From Metaruminococcus_A sp050943475 (GTDB lineage: Bacteria; Bacillota; Clostridia; Oscillospirales; Ruminococcaceae): a stretch of DNA of 64,000 nucleotides. Under the pieces are notes generated by a model, which was given only the letters and a program-made list of their open reading frames with translations, searched no databases and was not told the DNA's origin. The DNA lies in contig JBMNPF010000009.1 of NCBI GenBank assembly GCA_050943475.1, positions 61,433 through 125,432 of the forward strand. The letters run 5' to 3'. The translations under genes were made by a program, and so were the position numbers. Numbering within the stretch: the first letter of the stretch is position 1; every line of letters starts with the position of its first letter. This document shows, one piece after another, positions 41,491 through 49,256 of the stretch.

Positions 41491-42438
41491 TTAACCGAGG
41501 ATGTACTGGTTGTAGTAGCTTTCAATGCGTTCCAGATCGGCGTCTGAAAGCATCCATTCCATCGTTTTGGCGTTCTCCTCCATCTGATCCGGGCGCTTCG
41601 CACCGACGATGACGTTGGAGACGTAGGATTTCTGCGCCAGATAATTGATGGCGAGCTGGGACAGCGGGCGGCCGTAACCGTCGGCAATCTCCCGGAGCTT
41701 GCCAAGGAACGCCTGCACCTTAGACCATTCCGGCTCCTGGAAGAAGGGGTAGAAGCCCGCGCGGTTGTCATGGTCCCCAAATTTCGGAATTTCCTTGAAT
41801 TTGCCGGTCAGCAGGCCGCCAGCAAGGCCACCGTAAACCATAACCGCCTTGCCCTTTTCTTCGCAGTATTTCATAATGTCCACATTGTCACGGAACAGCA
41901 TGGAATAATGCGGTTCAAAAACTTCAACCGGAATGTATTTCTCAATGGTTTCAATCTGTTCAATGTTAAAGTTGGAAACGCCAAAGTGCTTGATCTTGCC
42001 GCTGGCTTTAATGCTTGCCATCGTCTCCGCGGTTTCCTCCAGCGGGGTGTTCACGTCCGGCCAATGGAGCAGGTAAACGTCAATCGCGTCAATGTCAAGG
42101 CGCTTAAGCGAGGCGTCAATTTCTTTGAGCAGGCTCTCCGGCTTCAGGCACTTGTTGACGCTTCCGTCCGGGTGGCGGGGCAGAATGCCGCATTTGGTCG
42201 TAATGACCAGTTCGTCGCGGTGCCCTTTAATGGCTTTGCCGACAATTTCTTCCGAGTGGCCATCGCCGTAAGCCGGCGCGGTATCAATGATGTTGACGCC
42301 GAGCTCAATCGCTTTATGGATGGTGTCAATGGAATTCTGGTCATCCACCTCACCCCAGAAGTCGTTTCCGTAGGCCCATGTGCCCAGACTAATTTCCGAG
42401 ACTTTCAGCCCGGTGCTTCCAAACTGTTTAAATCGCAT
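41491..42438 (-). CDS. Aldo/keto reductase
   Basis: A 315-residue TIM-barrel oxidoreductase. LGTWAYGNDFWG, IIDTAPAYGDGHSE with the catalytic Tyr, VITTKCGI with the Lys and YLLHWPD with the His are visible; VSNFNIEQIE is also typical. It reduces aldehydes or keto sugars with NAD(P)H. Substrate not readable. It has its own promoter and terminator and is divergent from the WYL regulator, which may control it. Confidence 0.93.
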   Translation of the reverse strand: MRFKQFGSTGLKVSEISLGTWAYGNDFWGEVDDQNSIDTIHKAIELGVNIIDTAPAYGDGHSEEIVGKAIKGHRDELVITTKCGILPRHPDGSVNKCLKPESLLKEIDASLKRLDIDAIDVYLLHWPDVNTPLEETAETMASIKASGKIKHFGVSNFNIEQIETIEKYIPVEVFEPHYSMLFRDNVDIMKYCEEKGKAVMVYGGLAGGLLTGKFKEIPKFGDHDNRAGFYPFFQEPEWSKVQAFLGKLREIADGYGRPLSQLAINYLAQKSYVSNVIVGAKRPDQMEENAKTMEWMLSDADLERIESYYNQYILG

Positions 42439-42533
42439 AAATTGTACCTCCGTTTACACCGCGGAACGGTGCTTGTTGTGTTAATTGAACTGTTTGGTTG
42501 TTTGTTATCTGCCGGATGGCTTGATACGCCTTT

Positions 42534-42562
42534 ATTATAGCCGCTCATCCTTGTCAATGCAA
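42534..42562 (-). promoter_or_regulatory. Promoter of the aldo/keto reductase gene
   Basis: Minus strand TTGCAT (42557-42562), 17 bases, TATAAT (42534-42539). Confidence 0.7.
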
Positions 42563-42628
42563 TGCGTTTTTTGAAGGAAGAGAGTTTTTTTGGTTTGTTC
42601 AAAATAATACGCCGGCGTGGTTCTCTCC

Positions 42629-42657
42629 TTGTACCCGTTCGCTGGTTGTGCTACAAT
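42629..42657 (+). promoter_or_regulatory. Promoter of the WYL regulator
   Basis: TTGTAC (42629-42634), 17 bases with extended TG, TACAAT (42652-42657). Confidence 0.7.
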
Positions 42658-42689
42658 ACAGGTAAAATCAAAGCGGAAAGGCGGCGGAG

Positions 42690-43670
42690 ATGGTGGCAAA
42701 ATCCCCCAATCAAAAGCTCAAACTGCTCTATTTGGCGCAGATTCTCCAAAAACGCACCGACGAAAAACACAGCATGACGGTGCAGCAGATCATTGAAGCC
42801 CTGGCGGCGGTCGGCATTTCAGCCGAACGCAAAACCGTCTATGACGACCTGGACGCTTTACGCCTGTTTGGTCTGGATGTGGAAAGTGTGCGCGGCAAAA
42901 CCCACAGCTATTTTGTGGCGAATCGGGAATTTGAACTGCCGGAGCTTAAGCTGCTGGCCGATGCCGTCGCCTCCTCCAAATTTATTACCGAACGGAAGTC
43001 CAACCAGCTCATTAAAAAAATTGAAGGACTTGCGAGCGATTTTGAAGCCACCCAGATCCAGCGCCAAGTGCTGGTTGCAAACCGGGTGAAAACCATGAAT
43101 GAAAAGGTCTATTACAATGTGGACGCCGTGCATCAGGCCATTGGCGCCGGCCGGCAGATCTCCTTCCGCTATTTTGATTACAATGTCGACAAGAAAAAGG
43201 TCTACCGGGACGGCGGTGCGTTCCGGCGGGCCAGCCCATATGCTCTCGCGTGGGATGACGAAAATTATTATATGATTGCCTACTACGAAAAGTATAGGAC
43301 GATTGCGCAGTTCCGCGTTGACAAAATGGAGGAGATCACCCTTTTGGAGGAGCCCTGCGTTCCGCCGCCCCAGGGCTTTCACGCCGCGGAATATTCCACC
43401 CGCATCTTCAGTATGTACGGCGGTGAGGAGGAAGCGGTGCGCCTGCGGTTTGACAATTCACTCATCGGTGTGGTTCTTGACCGCTTCGGTAAGGATGTCC
43501 CGGTGGAAAAAGCGGCGGACGGCAGTTTCTCGGTGCGGGTGCATGTTGCGGTCAGCCCCACGTTTTTGGGCTGGCTGTTCCAGTTTGGCAGCCGGGTGCG
43601 CATCCTTTCACCGGACAGTGTGGTCGAGCGCTTCAAGGATTACCTGGCGCAGGTACAGGCGCTTTATTAA
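42690..43670 (+). CDS. WYL-domain transcriptional regulator
   Basis: A 326-residue protein. Residues 5-70 form an HTH_11-type domain (KLLYLAQILQKRTDEKHSMT); residues 140-235 form the WYL domain (GRQISFRYFDYNVDKKKVYR, SPYALAWDDENYYMIAYYEK); the end is the WCX-like dimerisation region. WYL proteins sense nucleic-acid-like or nucleotide ligands and often regulate stress genes. It is divergent from the aldo/keto reductase. GGAAAGG precedes ATG 42690. Confidence 0.92.
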   Translation: MVAKSPNQKLKLLYLAQILQKRTDEKHSMTVQQIIEALAAVGISAERKTVYDDLDALRLFGLDVESVRGKTHSYFVANREFELPELKLLADAVASSKFITERKSNQLIKKIEGLASDFEATQIQRQVLVANRVKTMNEKVYYNVDAVHQAIGAGRQISFRYFDYNVDKKKVYRDGGAFRRASPYALAWDDENYYMIAYYEKYRTIAQFRVDKMEEITLLEEPCVPPPQGFHAAEYSTRIFSMYGGEEEAVRLRFDNSLIGVVLDRFGKDVPVEKAADGSFSVRVHVAVSPTFLGWLFQFGSRVRILSPDSVVERFKDYLAQVQALY

Positions 43671-43694
43671 ACGAGCGGGAATGCGTGTCCTTCT

Positions 43695-43728
43695 GGCCCT
43701 GTATGGTGTTAAAACACCATACAGGGCC
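43695..43728. repeat. 34-bp near-perfect palindrome after the WYL gene
   Basis: Sixteen-base perfect arms (GGCCCTGTATGGTGTT and its complement) around two bases, AA. No T-run follows, so it is not a typical terminator. Confidence 0.8.
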
Positions 43729-43793
43729 TGCAATACAGAATTGCTCCATGAAAACGTACCCCTGTTTCGGTTAAAATAAGGGAAGAAACTGGA

Positions 43794-43829
43794 AAAGCTC
43801 CCGGCAGAACTTCTGCCGGGAGCTTTGCT
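43794..43829. terminator. Terminator-like hairpin before the amidohydrolase end
   Basis: AAAGCTCCCGGCAGAA / TTCTGCCGGGAGCTTT with CT loop. T-run stronger for minus-strand transcripts (TTTTCC). Confidence 0.75.
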
Positions 43830-43920
43830 CATATTCTGCGGGAAGAAAAAGCTCTGCTTTTTTCGTCTGGCTTTGCTGCAATCGCTTGGCTTTTTATTTT
43901 ACAGAGCTGTGGGAGACCGG

Positions 43921-45495
43921 CTATGCCTGAAACACGCAGTTTCCGTCCTTGTAGGTGGCCAGTACCTTTAGGGAGCGTAGCTCCCGTTTGGGGATGGCGA
44001 GCGGGTTTTGCGAGAGCACCGCAAAGTCCGCCCGTTTCCCCAACTGGATGCTCCCTTTTTCCCTTTCTTCAAGGTACTGGTAAGCACCGTTTAAGGTCAT
44101 GCCTTTGAGGGCATCGTAGGCGGAAACTGCTTCGGTCTGGTCAAGCGGTACGCCGTCCCGCGTCACGCGGTTTACTGCGCACCACAGCGTGTCGATCATG
44201 TCAGGCGGGAGCACAGGGGTATCCTGGTGCAGAGTAAACGGAATTCCCAGGTCGATGGTGCTTTGCAGCGGGCTGATGGTTGCTGCCCGCTCTTTTCCAA
44301 AGTTTTTGAGATGAGCGTCTCCCCAATGCCAGGTGTGCGCCACAAAATAGCTGGGCATTATCCCCGCCGCTTTCATGGCGGGCAGCAGGTCACGCCGCAG
44401 AAGCTGCGCATGGATCATCACATTGCGGGTGCTGCTGTGTTCCCGGTGGGCGGCAATGAATTGTTCCGCCGCTGCATCCCCGTTGCAGTGGGCGAGAAGC
44501 TGCCGCCCCTCCTTCCTTGCGGTTTCCACAAAAGCGGAAACCGCTTCATCGCTGTAAATGGGGTAGCCGCGGTAGTCCGGGTCGTCTCCCAAATAAGGTT
44601 TGGTCATCCACGCGGTGCGGCCCTGTGGGCTGCCGTCCAGAAAAATTTTATAACCACCCATCCGGAAACGGTTGCGGTAACCGCCTGCGTATTCCGGGTG
44701 TTCCCGCAGCAAATCCGGGGCGTTTTTCAGGTCCGCGTAACCGACAATGTCCAGGAACAGCCGCCCCTGTTCCGCGGCGTTTTGAAGCATGCGGAATTCC
44801 GGCTCTTTGGTCAACCCGTCCTGTACAGTGGTAATGCCGTAACTGGCATATACCTTCTGCGCCCGGACGAGCAAATCAAGCAGCTCCGCTTCACTCGCGG
44901 GCGGAACTGCCGCCCCCATTGCCATAAAGGCGTTCTCCTCCAGGTAGCCGTTGGGGTCCCCGTTTTCATCCCGGCCGATCTTTCCTCCGTCCGGATCGGG
45001 GGTATCTTTGGTAATACCCGCTTGTTCCAGCGCTTTGGAGTTGGCCGCACCTATATGCCCGCTCGCGTGGCTGACAAGCACCGGGATGTCCGGCGCGATC
45101 CGGTCGAGCAGTTCCCTTGTAGGGTGCCTGTGCTCCTCAAGCTGGTTGTGATCATAACCGAAGCCCACCAGCCAGCTTCCTTCGGGCAAATTCCGTTCCT
45201 TTCTCCCGCGCCGCAGCGCCTCCGCCAGCTCGTCAAAGCTTTTCACAGCGGAAAGCGGGGTAAAACGCAGACTGTTCGCAAATTGGGTGATGTGGCTGTG
45301 CCCGTCAATAAACCCCGGCATCAGGCAGCCGCCCTGCAATTCGACGCGCACAGCATCCGGCGCGGCCTGGGCGCGCATAGCGGCAAGGGTTCCCATCCCG
45401 GCAATCCTGCCGCCTTTTATATGCACCGCTTCCGGCGTCGGCTGTGTGGGATCCATTGTTAGGATGCTTCCCCCATAAAACAGTTGTTCTGACAT
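43921..45495 (-). CDS. Amidohydrolase (YtcJ-like, Amidohydro_3)
   Basis: A 524-residue metal-dependent hydrolase. GFIDGHSHITQ (first metal His pair), LLAHCNGDAAAEQF, VMIHAQLLRRDLLP and LHQDTPVLPPDMIDTLW are the family blocks, and HTWHWGDAH is another conserved segment. No signal peptide; cytoplasmic. Substrate unknown (imide or amide). ATG 45495 follows GGTTGGAG. Downstream of the cyclophilin gene on the same strand but separated by a hairpin. Confidence 0.9.
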   Translation of the reverse strand: MSEQLFYGGSILTMDPTQPTPEAVHIKGGRIAGMGTLAAMRAQAAPDAVRVELQGGCLMPGFIDGHSHITQFANSLRFTPLSAVKSFDELAEALRRGRKERNLPEGSWLVGFGYDHNQLEEHRHPTRELLDRIAPDIPVLVSHASGHIGAANSKALEQAGITKDTPDPDGGKIGRDENGDPNGYLEENAFMAMGAAVPPASEAELLDLLVRAQKVYASYGITTVQDGLTKEPEFRMLQNAAEQGRLFLDIVGYADLKNAPDLLREHPEYAGGYRNRFRMGGYKIFLDGSPQGRTAWMTKPYLGDDPDYRGYPIYSDEAVSAFVETARKEGRQLLAHCNGDAAAEQFIAAHREHSSTRNVMIHAQLLRRDLLPAMKAAGIMPSYFVAHTWHWGDAHLKNFGKERAATISPLQSTIDLGIPFTLHQDTPVLPPDMIDTLWCAVNRVTRDGVPLDQTEAVSAYDALKGMTLNGAYQYLEEREKGSIQLGKRADFAVLSQNPLAIPKRELRSLKVLATYKDGNCVFQA

Positions 45496-45540
45496 GATTC
45501 TCCAACCTTTCTGTTTTAAACTGCCTGCCCCATGCAAACA

Positions 45541-45574
45541 GGGCAGAATACCATTGGTATTCTGCCCAGATTTT
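45541..45574. terminator. Hairpin between cyclophilin and amidohydrolase genes
   Basis: GGGCAGAATACC / GGTATTCTGCCC with ATT loop; minus-strand side lacks a full T-run, plus side has GATTTTG. Confidence 0.6.
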
Positions 45575-45619
45575 GCGCTTGAATTTCATTTGTTTCCAGG
45601 ATGTCCGTACCGGCTGGCG

Positions 45620-46138
45620 TTACAGGGTTTCCGGCTCGCCGTAATCCTCGCCGAAGGTGTCTACCGTAACCTCAACCATGGTCTGGTCCTCGTAGGGACG
45701 GTCCATGCCGTCGCGTTTGACGCTTACAATCCGCTGCACCTCGTCAAGACCTTCAATGACCTTGCCGAACGCCGCGTACTGGCCGTCCAGGTGCGGTGCG
45801 TCCGCCGCCATGATGAAAAACTGAGAGCCAGCGCTGTCCGGGTGCATGGCACGCGCCATTGAAAGCACCCCAGTGGTATGCTTCAGCGGGTTTTCAAACC
45901 CGTTTCTGGAAAATTCGCCTTTAATGCGGTAATCCGGGCCGCCCATGCCGGTGCCCTGCGGGTCGCCGCCCTGAATCATAAAACCGGGAATAACGCGGTG
46001 GAAGATGGTGCCGTTGTAAAAGCCTTTCTGCACCAGTGAAATAAAGTTTTTAACGGTGTTCGGAGCAATGTCCGGGTACAGCTCTGCCCGGATGGTGTTC
46101 CCGGCGCTGGTTTTTATGGTGACAACAGGATTGCTCAT
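45620..46138 (-). CDS. Cytosolic peptidyl-prolyl isomerase (cyclophilin)
   Basis: A 172-residue cyclophilin: FHRVIPGFMIQGGDPQGTGM, MARAMHPDSAGSQFFIMAAD and YAAFGKVIEGLDEV. Unlike the lipoprotein at 25415 it has no signal and should be cytosolic. ATG 46138 follows GGAGG. The promoter at 46172-46200 serves it. Confidence 0.94.
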   Translation of the reverse strand: MSNPVVTIKTSAGNTIRAELYPDIAPNTVKNFISLVQKGFYNGTIFHRVIPGFMIQGGDPQGTGMGGPDYRIKGEFSRNGFENPLKHTTGVLSMARAMHPDSAGSQFFIMAADAPHLDGQYAAFGKVIEGLDEVQRIVSVKRDGMDRPYEDQTMVEVTVDTFGEDYGEPETL

Positions 46139-46171
46139 GTAATTTCCTCCAAATTTCATTCTTTACGATTG

Positions 46172-46200
46172 ATTATAACCGCTTTGCCGCCGGATTGCAA
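46172..46200 (-). promoter_or_regulatory. Promoter of the cytosolic cyclophilin gene
   Basis: Minus strand TTGCAA (46195-46200), 17 bases, TATAAT (46172-46177). Confidence 0.75.
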
Positions 46201-46242
46201 GCAAACACTGTCCGAATATGGAAAGACAGAACGACCTTACCG

Positions 46243-46271
46243 TTGACAGGAAAAAGGAGAAGGGTTAAACT
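46243..46271 (+). promoter_or_regulatory. Promoter ahead of the radical SAM gene
   Basis: TTGACA (46243-46248), 17 bases, TAAACT (46266-46271). It leaves a leader of about 265 bases in which no known riboswitch core is seen. Confidence 0.55.
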
Positions 46272-46544
46272 GAAAGAAATAAAACTACAGGAACTGCTTG
46301 GAGCAAAGGGTCCAAGCTGCCGGTCTGGAGTCTTGCCCTTCAAGCATCCGCATGGTACGGTAAGAGAGGTAGACCGATAATTGTATGACGTATTGGATCA
46401 AGAAGAATATTTGGAGCAGAACTGCGGCATAACGCACACGCTGTTTTTGCCGGAATGGGTACTGTTTGTACCTCTAGCGCCCCGGAGAGGCCGGTCTGTT
46501 TCCAAAGCGAACACCATACGCTCATTGAAAGGAAGACTTGAATC

Positions 46545-48020
46545 ATGAAGGTCAATAAAGTGCGGTTTCTCGAGCCCGGCAATCTGCCTTACCGCCGGGC
46601 GTTCCGGAATTTGTATACCTACGAAAAATACATCCGCAACCCTTCCACCGGCCTGTTGACCCTGGCAACCGTGGTCAAACCGGAGGTTGAGGATACCCTC
46701 ATGTACAGCGAGTCCATATCCAAAATCCGCTGGGAGGATGTGCTGGATGCTGACATTGTATTCATCGGGATCTTCACCTTCAGCGCCGAACGGGGATATG
46801 AACTTGCCCGCTATGTGAAGGAGCATTCCAGCGCGCTGGTTGTTATGGGCGGCCTTCATGCTTCCATGAATTACCCGGAGGCAGTACAGTACTGCGACTA
46901 TGTCCTGTTGGGGGAGGGGGAGGAATCCATTCTGGAATTCATCCGCGCTGTCCGGGAAGAAAAACCCATTGATTTCCCCGGCGTCGCATACCAGAAGAAT
47001 GGGGTTCCCGTTACCACTGGGCACCGCGCGCCGCCGGAAAACATCGACATTATTCCGGACCGCTACCTCCTCTACCGCTTCCACGAAATGGCCGGGCACA
47101 ACACCCTCTGGCCGCAGGTGCATGCCTCAAGGGGCTGCCCCCATAACTGCGATTACTGCGCGGTGGTCCGTCACTTCGGCCGGAAGGTGCGCACCCGTTC
47201 GCCGGAAAACGTGGTGGAAGACATCCGGCAGGCCATTGCGTTTCACGAGCACCATTTCCCGCCCCGCTTAAGTAAGGTGCTCTGGATTACCGACGACAAT
47301 TTTTTTGCTGACCGCGATTGGGCGGTCGCCGTGCTCAAGGCCATCATTGACAGCGGCATCCGGTACCGTTTTACGGTTCAGGCGCGTTACGAGGTCGGCT
47401 TTGATGATGAAATGCTCGAACTGCTCAAACGGGCGGGCTTTATCGAGGTGGCAATGGGCATTGAATTCCTGGAGGACGAAGCGTTTGAGGAATACCATAA
47501 ACAGAGCAGCTATGCCGACATTGTCCGCTCGGTGGAGAACATCCAGCGGCACGGGCTTGGGGTGCGCGGGCTGTTCATCGTCGGTGCGGATAACCACACC
47601 GTCGGCGTCGGCCGCCGCCTTGCCGATTTTGTCATCGCGCACAACATTCACGGTATTCTCATCCAGTCAATGTATTTTGTACCCGGAACTCCGGTTTACG
47701 AGGCAAACAAGGATCGTCTTCTCCACCGGCGCTGGTCCAAATGCACCGGGCATGTGGTGCACTATCCGCAGAAAATCAGCCCCTACGACCTTCAGCGGGA
47801 GATTATTTTTGCAAGCAGACGGGTTTATTCGGTCAGGCGGCTGTTCGGGGCGTTGTTCCGCGGCACCTGGGTGGATAAGGTCCTGTTCATCGGCGAATTT
47901 TTCTGGCAGAAAAGCGTGCGTGCGGATTTAAAGCGTGAGCTGCCCTATCTGGCAGGCGTACAGGCGCCTGCGTCGTCGGCGCAGGCTTCATCCTCGGCTG
48001 TTGGTGAAGCTGTGCGGTAA
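46545..48020 (+). CDS. B12-binding-domain radical SAM protein
   Basis: A 491-residue protein. N-terminal 150 residues resemble a cobalamin-binding (Rossmann-like) domain (IVFIGIFTFSAERGYELARYV, LVVMGGLHASMNY, CDYVLLGEGEESILEFI). The radical SAM site is SRGCPHNCDYCAVV (C-x3-C-x2-C) near residue 195. The C-terminal 100 residues are basic. This class often performs methylation or ring cleavage in lipid, hopanoid or cofactor pathways; substrate cannot be named. ATG has GGAAGAC upstream. Confidence 0.9.
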   Translation: MKVNKVRFLEPGNLPYRRAFRNLYTYEKYIRNPSTGLLTLATVVKPEVEDTLMYSESISKIRWEDVLDADIVFIGIFTFSAERGYELARYVKEHSSALVVMGGLHASMNYPEAVQYCDYVLLGEGEESILEFIRAVREEKPIDFPGVAYQKNGVPVTTGHRAPPENIDIIPDRYLLYRFHEMAGHNTLWPQVHASRGCPHNCDYCAVVRHFGRKVRTRSPENVVEDIRQAIAFHEHHFPPRLSKVLWITDDNFFADRDWAVAVLKAIIDSGIRYRFTVQARYEVGFDDEMLELLKRAGFIEVAMGIEFLEDEAFEEYHKQSSYADIVRSVENIQRHGLGVRGLFIVGADNHTVGVGRRLADFVIAHNIHGILIQSMYFVPGTPVYEANKDRLLHRRWSKCTGHVVHYPQKISPYDLQREIIFASRRVYSVRRLFGALFRGTWVDKVLFIGEFFWQKSVRADLKRELPYLAGVQAPASSAQASSSAVGEAVR

Positions 48021-48031
48021 TGGAGGTATCT

Positions 48032-48478
48032 TTGAAAAATTTTATCGTACGGGCGGCCGTTCGGTCGGATATTCCTGCTATTTATGCCCTGATTTGTGAA
48101 ATGGAGGAGCAGACTCTCCCATACCAGCCTTTTGCGGCAATTTTACAGCGTTAGCTGCACAACCCGGATTACTGCTGCTTTGTTTGCGAAGCGGCGGGAA
48201 TGGTCGCCGGCGTGCTCAATCTGCGGGTGGAGGAACAGCTTCACCATGTGGGAATGGTCGCAGAAATCATGGAGCTTGCCGTAAAAAACGGCTTTCGTTC
48301 CATGGGTATTGGGAAACGGCTTATAGATGCCGCCCGCCAAACAGCAGAAAGTCTGGGCTGTATCCACCTTGAGGTGAGCAGCAATCAGCGCCGTACCAGA
48401 GCGCATGCTTTTTATGAGCGTCAAGGTTTGCAAAAAACGCATGAAACGTTTAGCCAGTCTCTTGCCGGTACGGAATAG
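48032..48478 (+). pseudogene. GNAT acetyltransferase interrupted by an in-frame TAG
   Basis: From TTG 48032 (GGAGG 5 bases upstream) the frame encodes the GNAT start FIVRAAVRSDIPAIYALI, meets TAG at 48152-48154 (codon 41), then continues without a break to 48478 with MELAVKNGFRSMGIGKRLI and HAFYERQGLQKTH. Reading through the TAG gives 148 residues, a normal single-domain GNAT length, and the domain elements are intact on both sides. A single base change (for example from CAG) would explain it. Expressed fragments from 48200 would lack the first strand. It directly follows the radical SAM gene (TAATG overlap). Confidence 0.75.
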
Positions 48479-48508
48479 CGCCCTCTTTTTGAGGGATAGA
48501 AAGGAATT

Positions 48509-48739
48509 ATGTATATGGAACAGTCCATCAAATTGGGGCGGTACCGCCATTTCAAAGGGAATGAATATGAGGTGCTCGCTCTGGCTAAACACAGCGAAAC
48601 GCTGGAGGATATGGTTGTTTACCGCGCCCTGTACGGTGAACGCGGCGTTTGGGTGCGCCCCGCTTCCATGTGGAGCGAACGGATTGAGCGGGAAGGCTAT
48701 TCCGGGCCGCGGTTTTGTTACATTGGGGAAGGGGAATAA
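48509..48739 (+). CDS. DUF1653-family small protein
   Basis: A 76-residue protein with KLGRYRHFKGNEYEVLALAKH, YRALYGERGVWVRPASMW and GPRFCYIGEGE, a close match to the DUF1653 pattern. The family is widespread and of unknown function. AAAGGAATT precedes the first ATG; a second ATG follows at 48515. It lies 30 bases after the broken GNAT gene. Confidence 0.88.
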   Translation: MYMEQSIKLGRYRHFKGNEYEVLALAKHSETLEDMVVYRALYGERGVWVRPASMWSERIEREGYSGPRFCYIGEGE

Positions 48740-48744
48740 TAGGG

Positions 48745-48993
48745 ATGGTTCGTTACATCAGCAACCGCAAGGCGGAAATTGATGTTCACAACATGCACAA
48801 GGAAGAGGCGCGCCGCCACATTGAGCAGTTCCTCTCCCGGGCCAATGGCAGCATCAAGGAGGTTTCGGTCATCCACGGCTGTACCTCCGGAACCGTTTTG
48901 CGGGATATGGTGCGCAAAGGGCTGCGCCATCCGCGCATTAAAAGCAAGGTCGTCGGCCTCAACGATGGTGTGACCATTCTCATTCTCACTTAA
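48745..48993 (+). CDS. Small MutS-related (Smr) domain protein
   Basis: An 82-residue protein that is essentially one Smr domain: IDVHNMHKEEARRHIEQFL, VSVIHGCTSGTVLRDMVRK with the typical HG-x-G-like loop and SKVVGLNDGVTILIL. Smr domains have endonuclease activity on DNA or mRNA, and isolated ones occur in Firmicutes. The start, 6 bases after the DUF1653 stop, has AAGGGGAA upstream. Confidence 0.88.
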   Translation: MVRYISNRKAEIDVHNMHKEEARRHIEQFLSRANGSIKEVSVIHGCTSGTVLRDMVRKGLRHPRIKSKVVGLNDGVTILILT

Positions 48994-49172
48994 TGGGAGC
49001 TTTGGCGCAGCGGCATATGAAAGCGGATTGATCTGCGGGGGTAACATGAAGACCTCTCTTTCAGCAAGAACGCTGTACGCCCAACGGTATGGCCGATGTT
49101 TGTCCCTGCCCGGCGGGAAATCCTTTTAGCGAAAGAGGAGACTCTGTTTTTGCTCTGAATGGGGAAACGTCT

Positions 49173-49221
49173 AAGAACAACAAGAGGCCGCAACATTTGG
49201 TTGCGGCCTCTTGTTGTTCTT
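49173..49221. terminator. Bidirectional terminator with 22-bp perfect stem
   Basis: Arms 49173-49194 and 49200-49221 with ATTTG loop. It separates the Smr and GH30 genes and can serve both strands. Confidence 0.9.
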
Positions 49222-49256
49222 GCCCTCCGGAAAATCGAAACAGTTGTTTTGCAGCG

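Noticed and set aside
44227..45462. Long plus-strand frame (411 codons) opposite the amidohydrolase
   Set aside because: The minus-strand gene has all amidohydrolase motifs; the opposite frame has none and no ribosome binding site.
46195..46380. Small frame in the radical SAM leader
   Set aside because: Starts upstream of the predicted transcript start and has no recognisable features.
46272..46544. Cobalamin riboswitch before the B12-binding radical SAM gene
   Set aside because: No GCCACTG B12-box and no matching stem layout was found.
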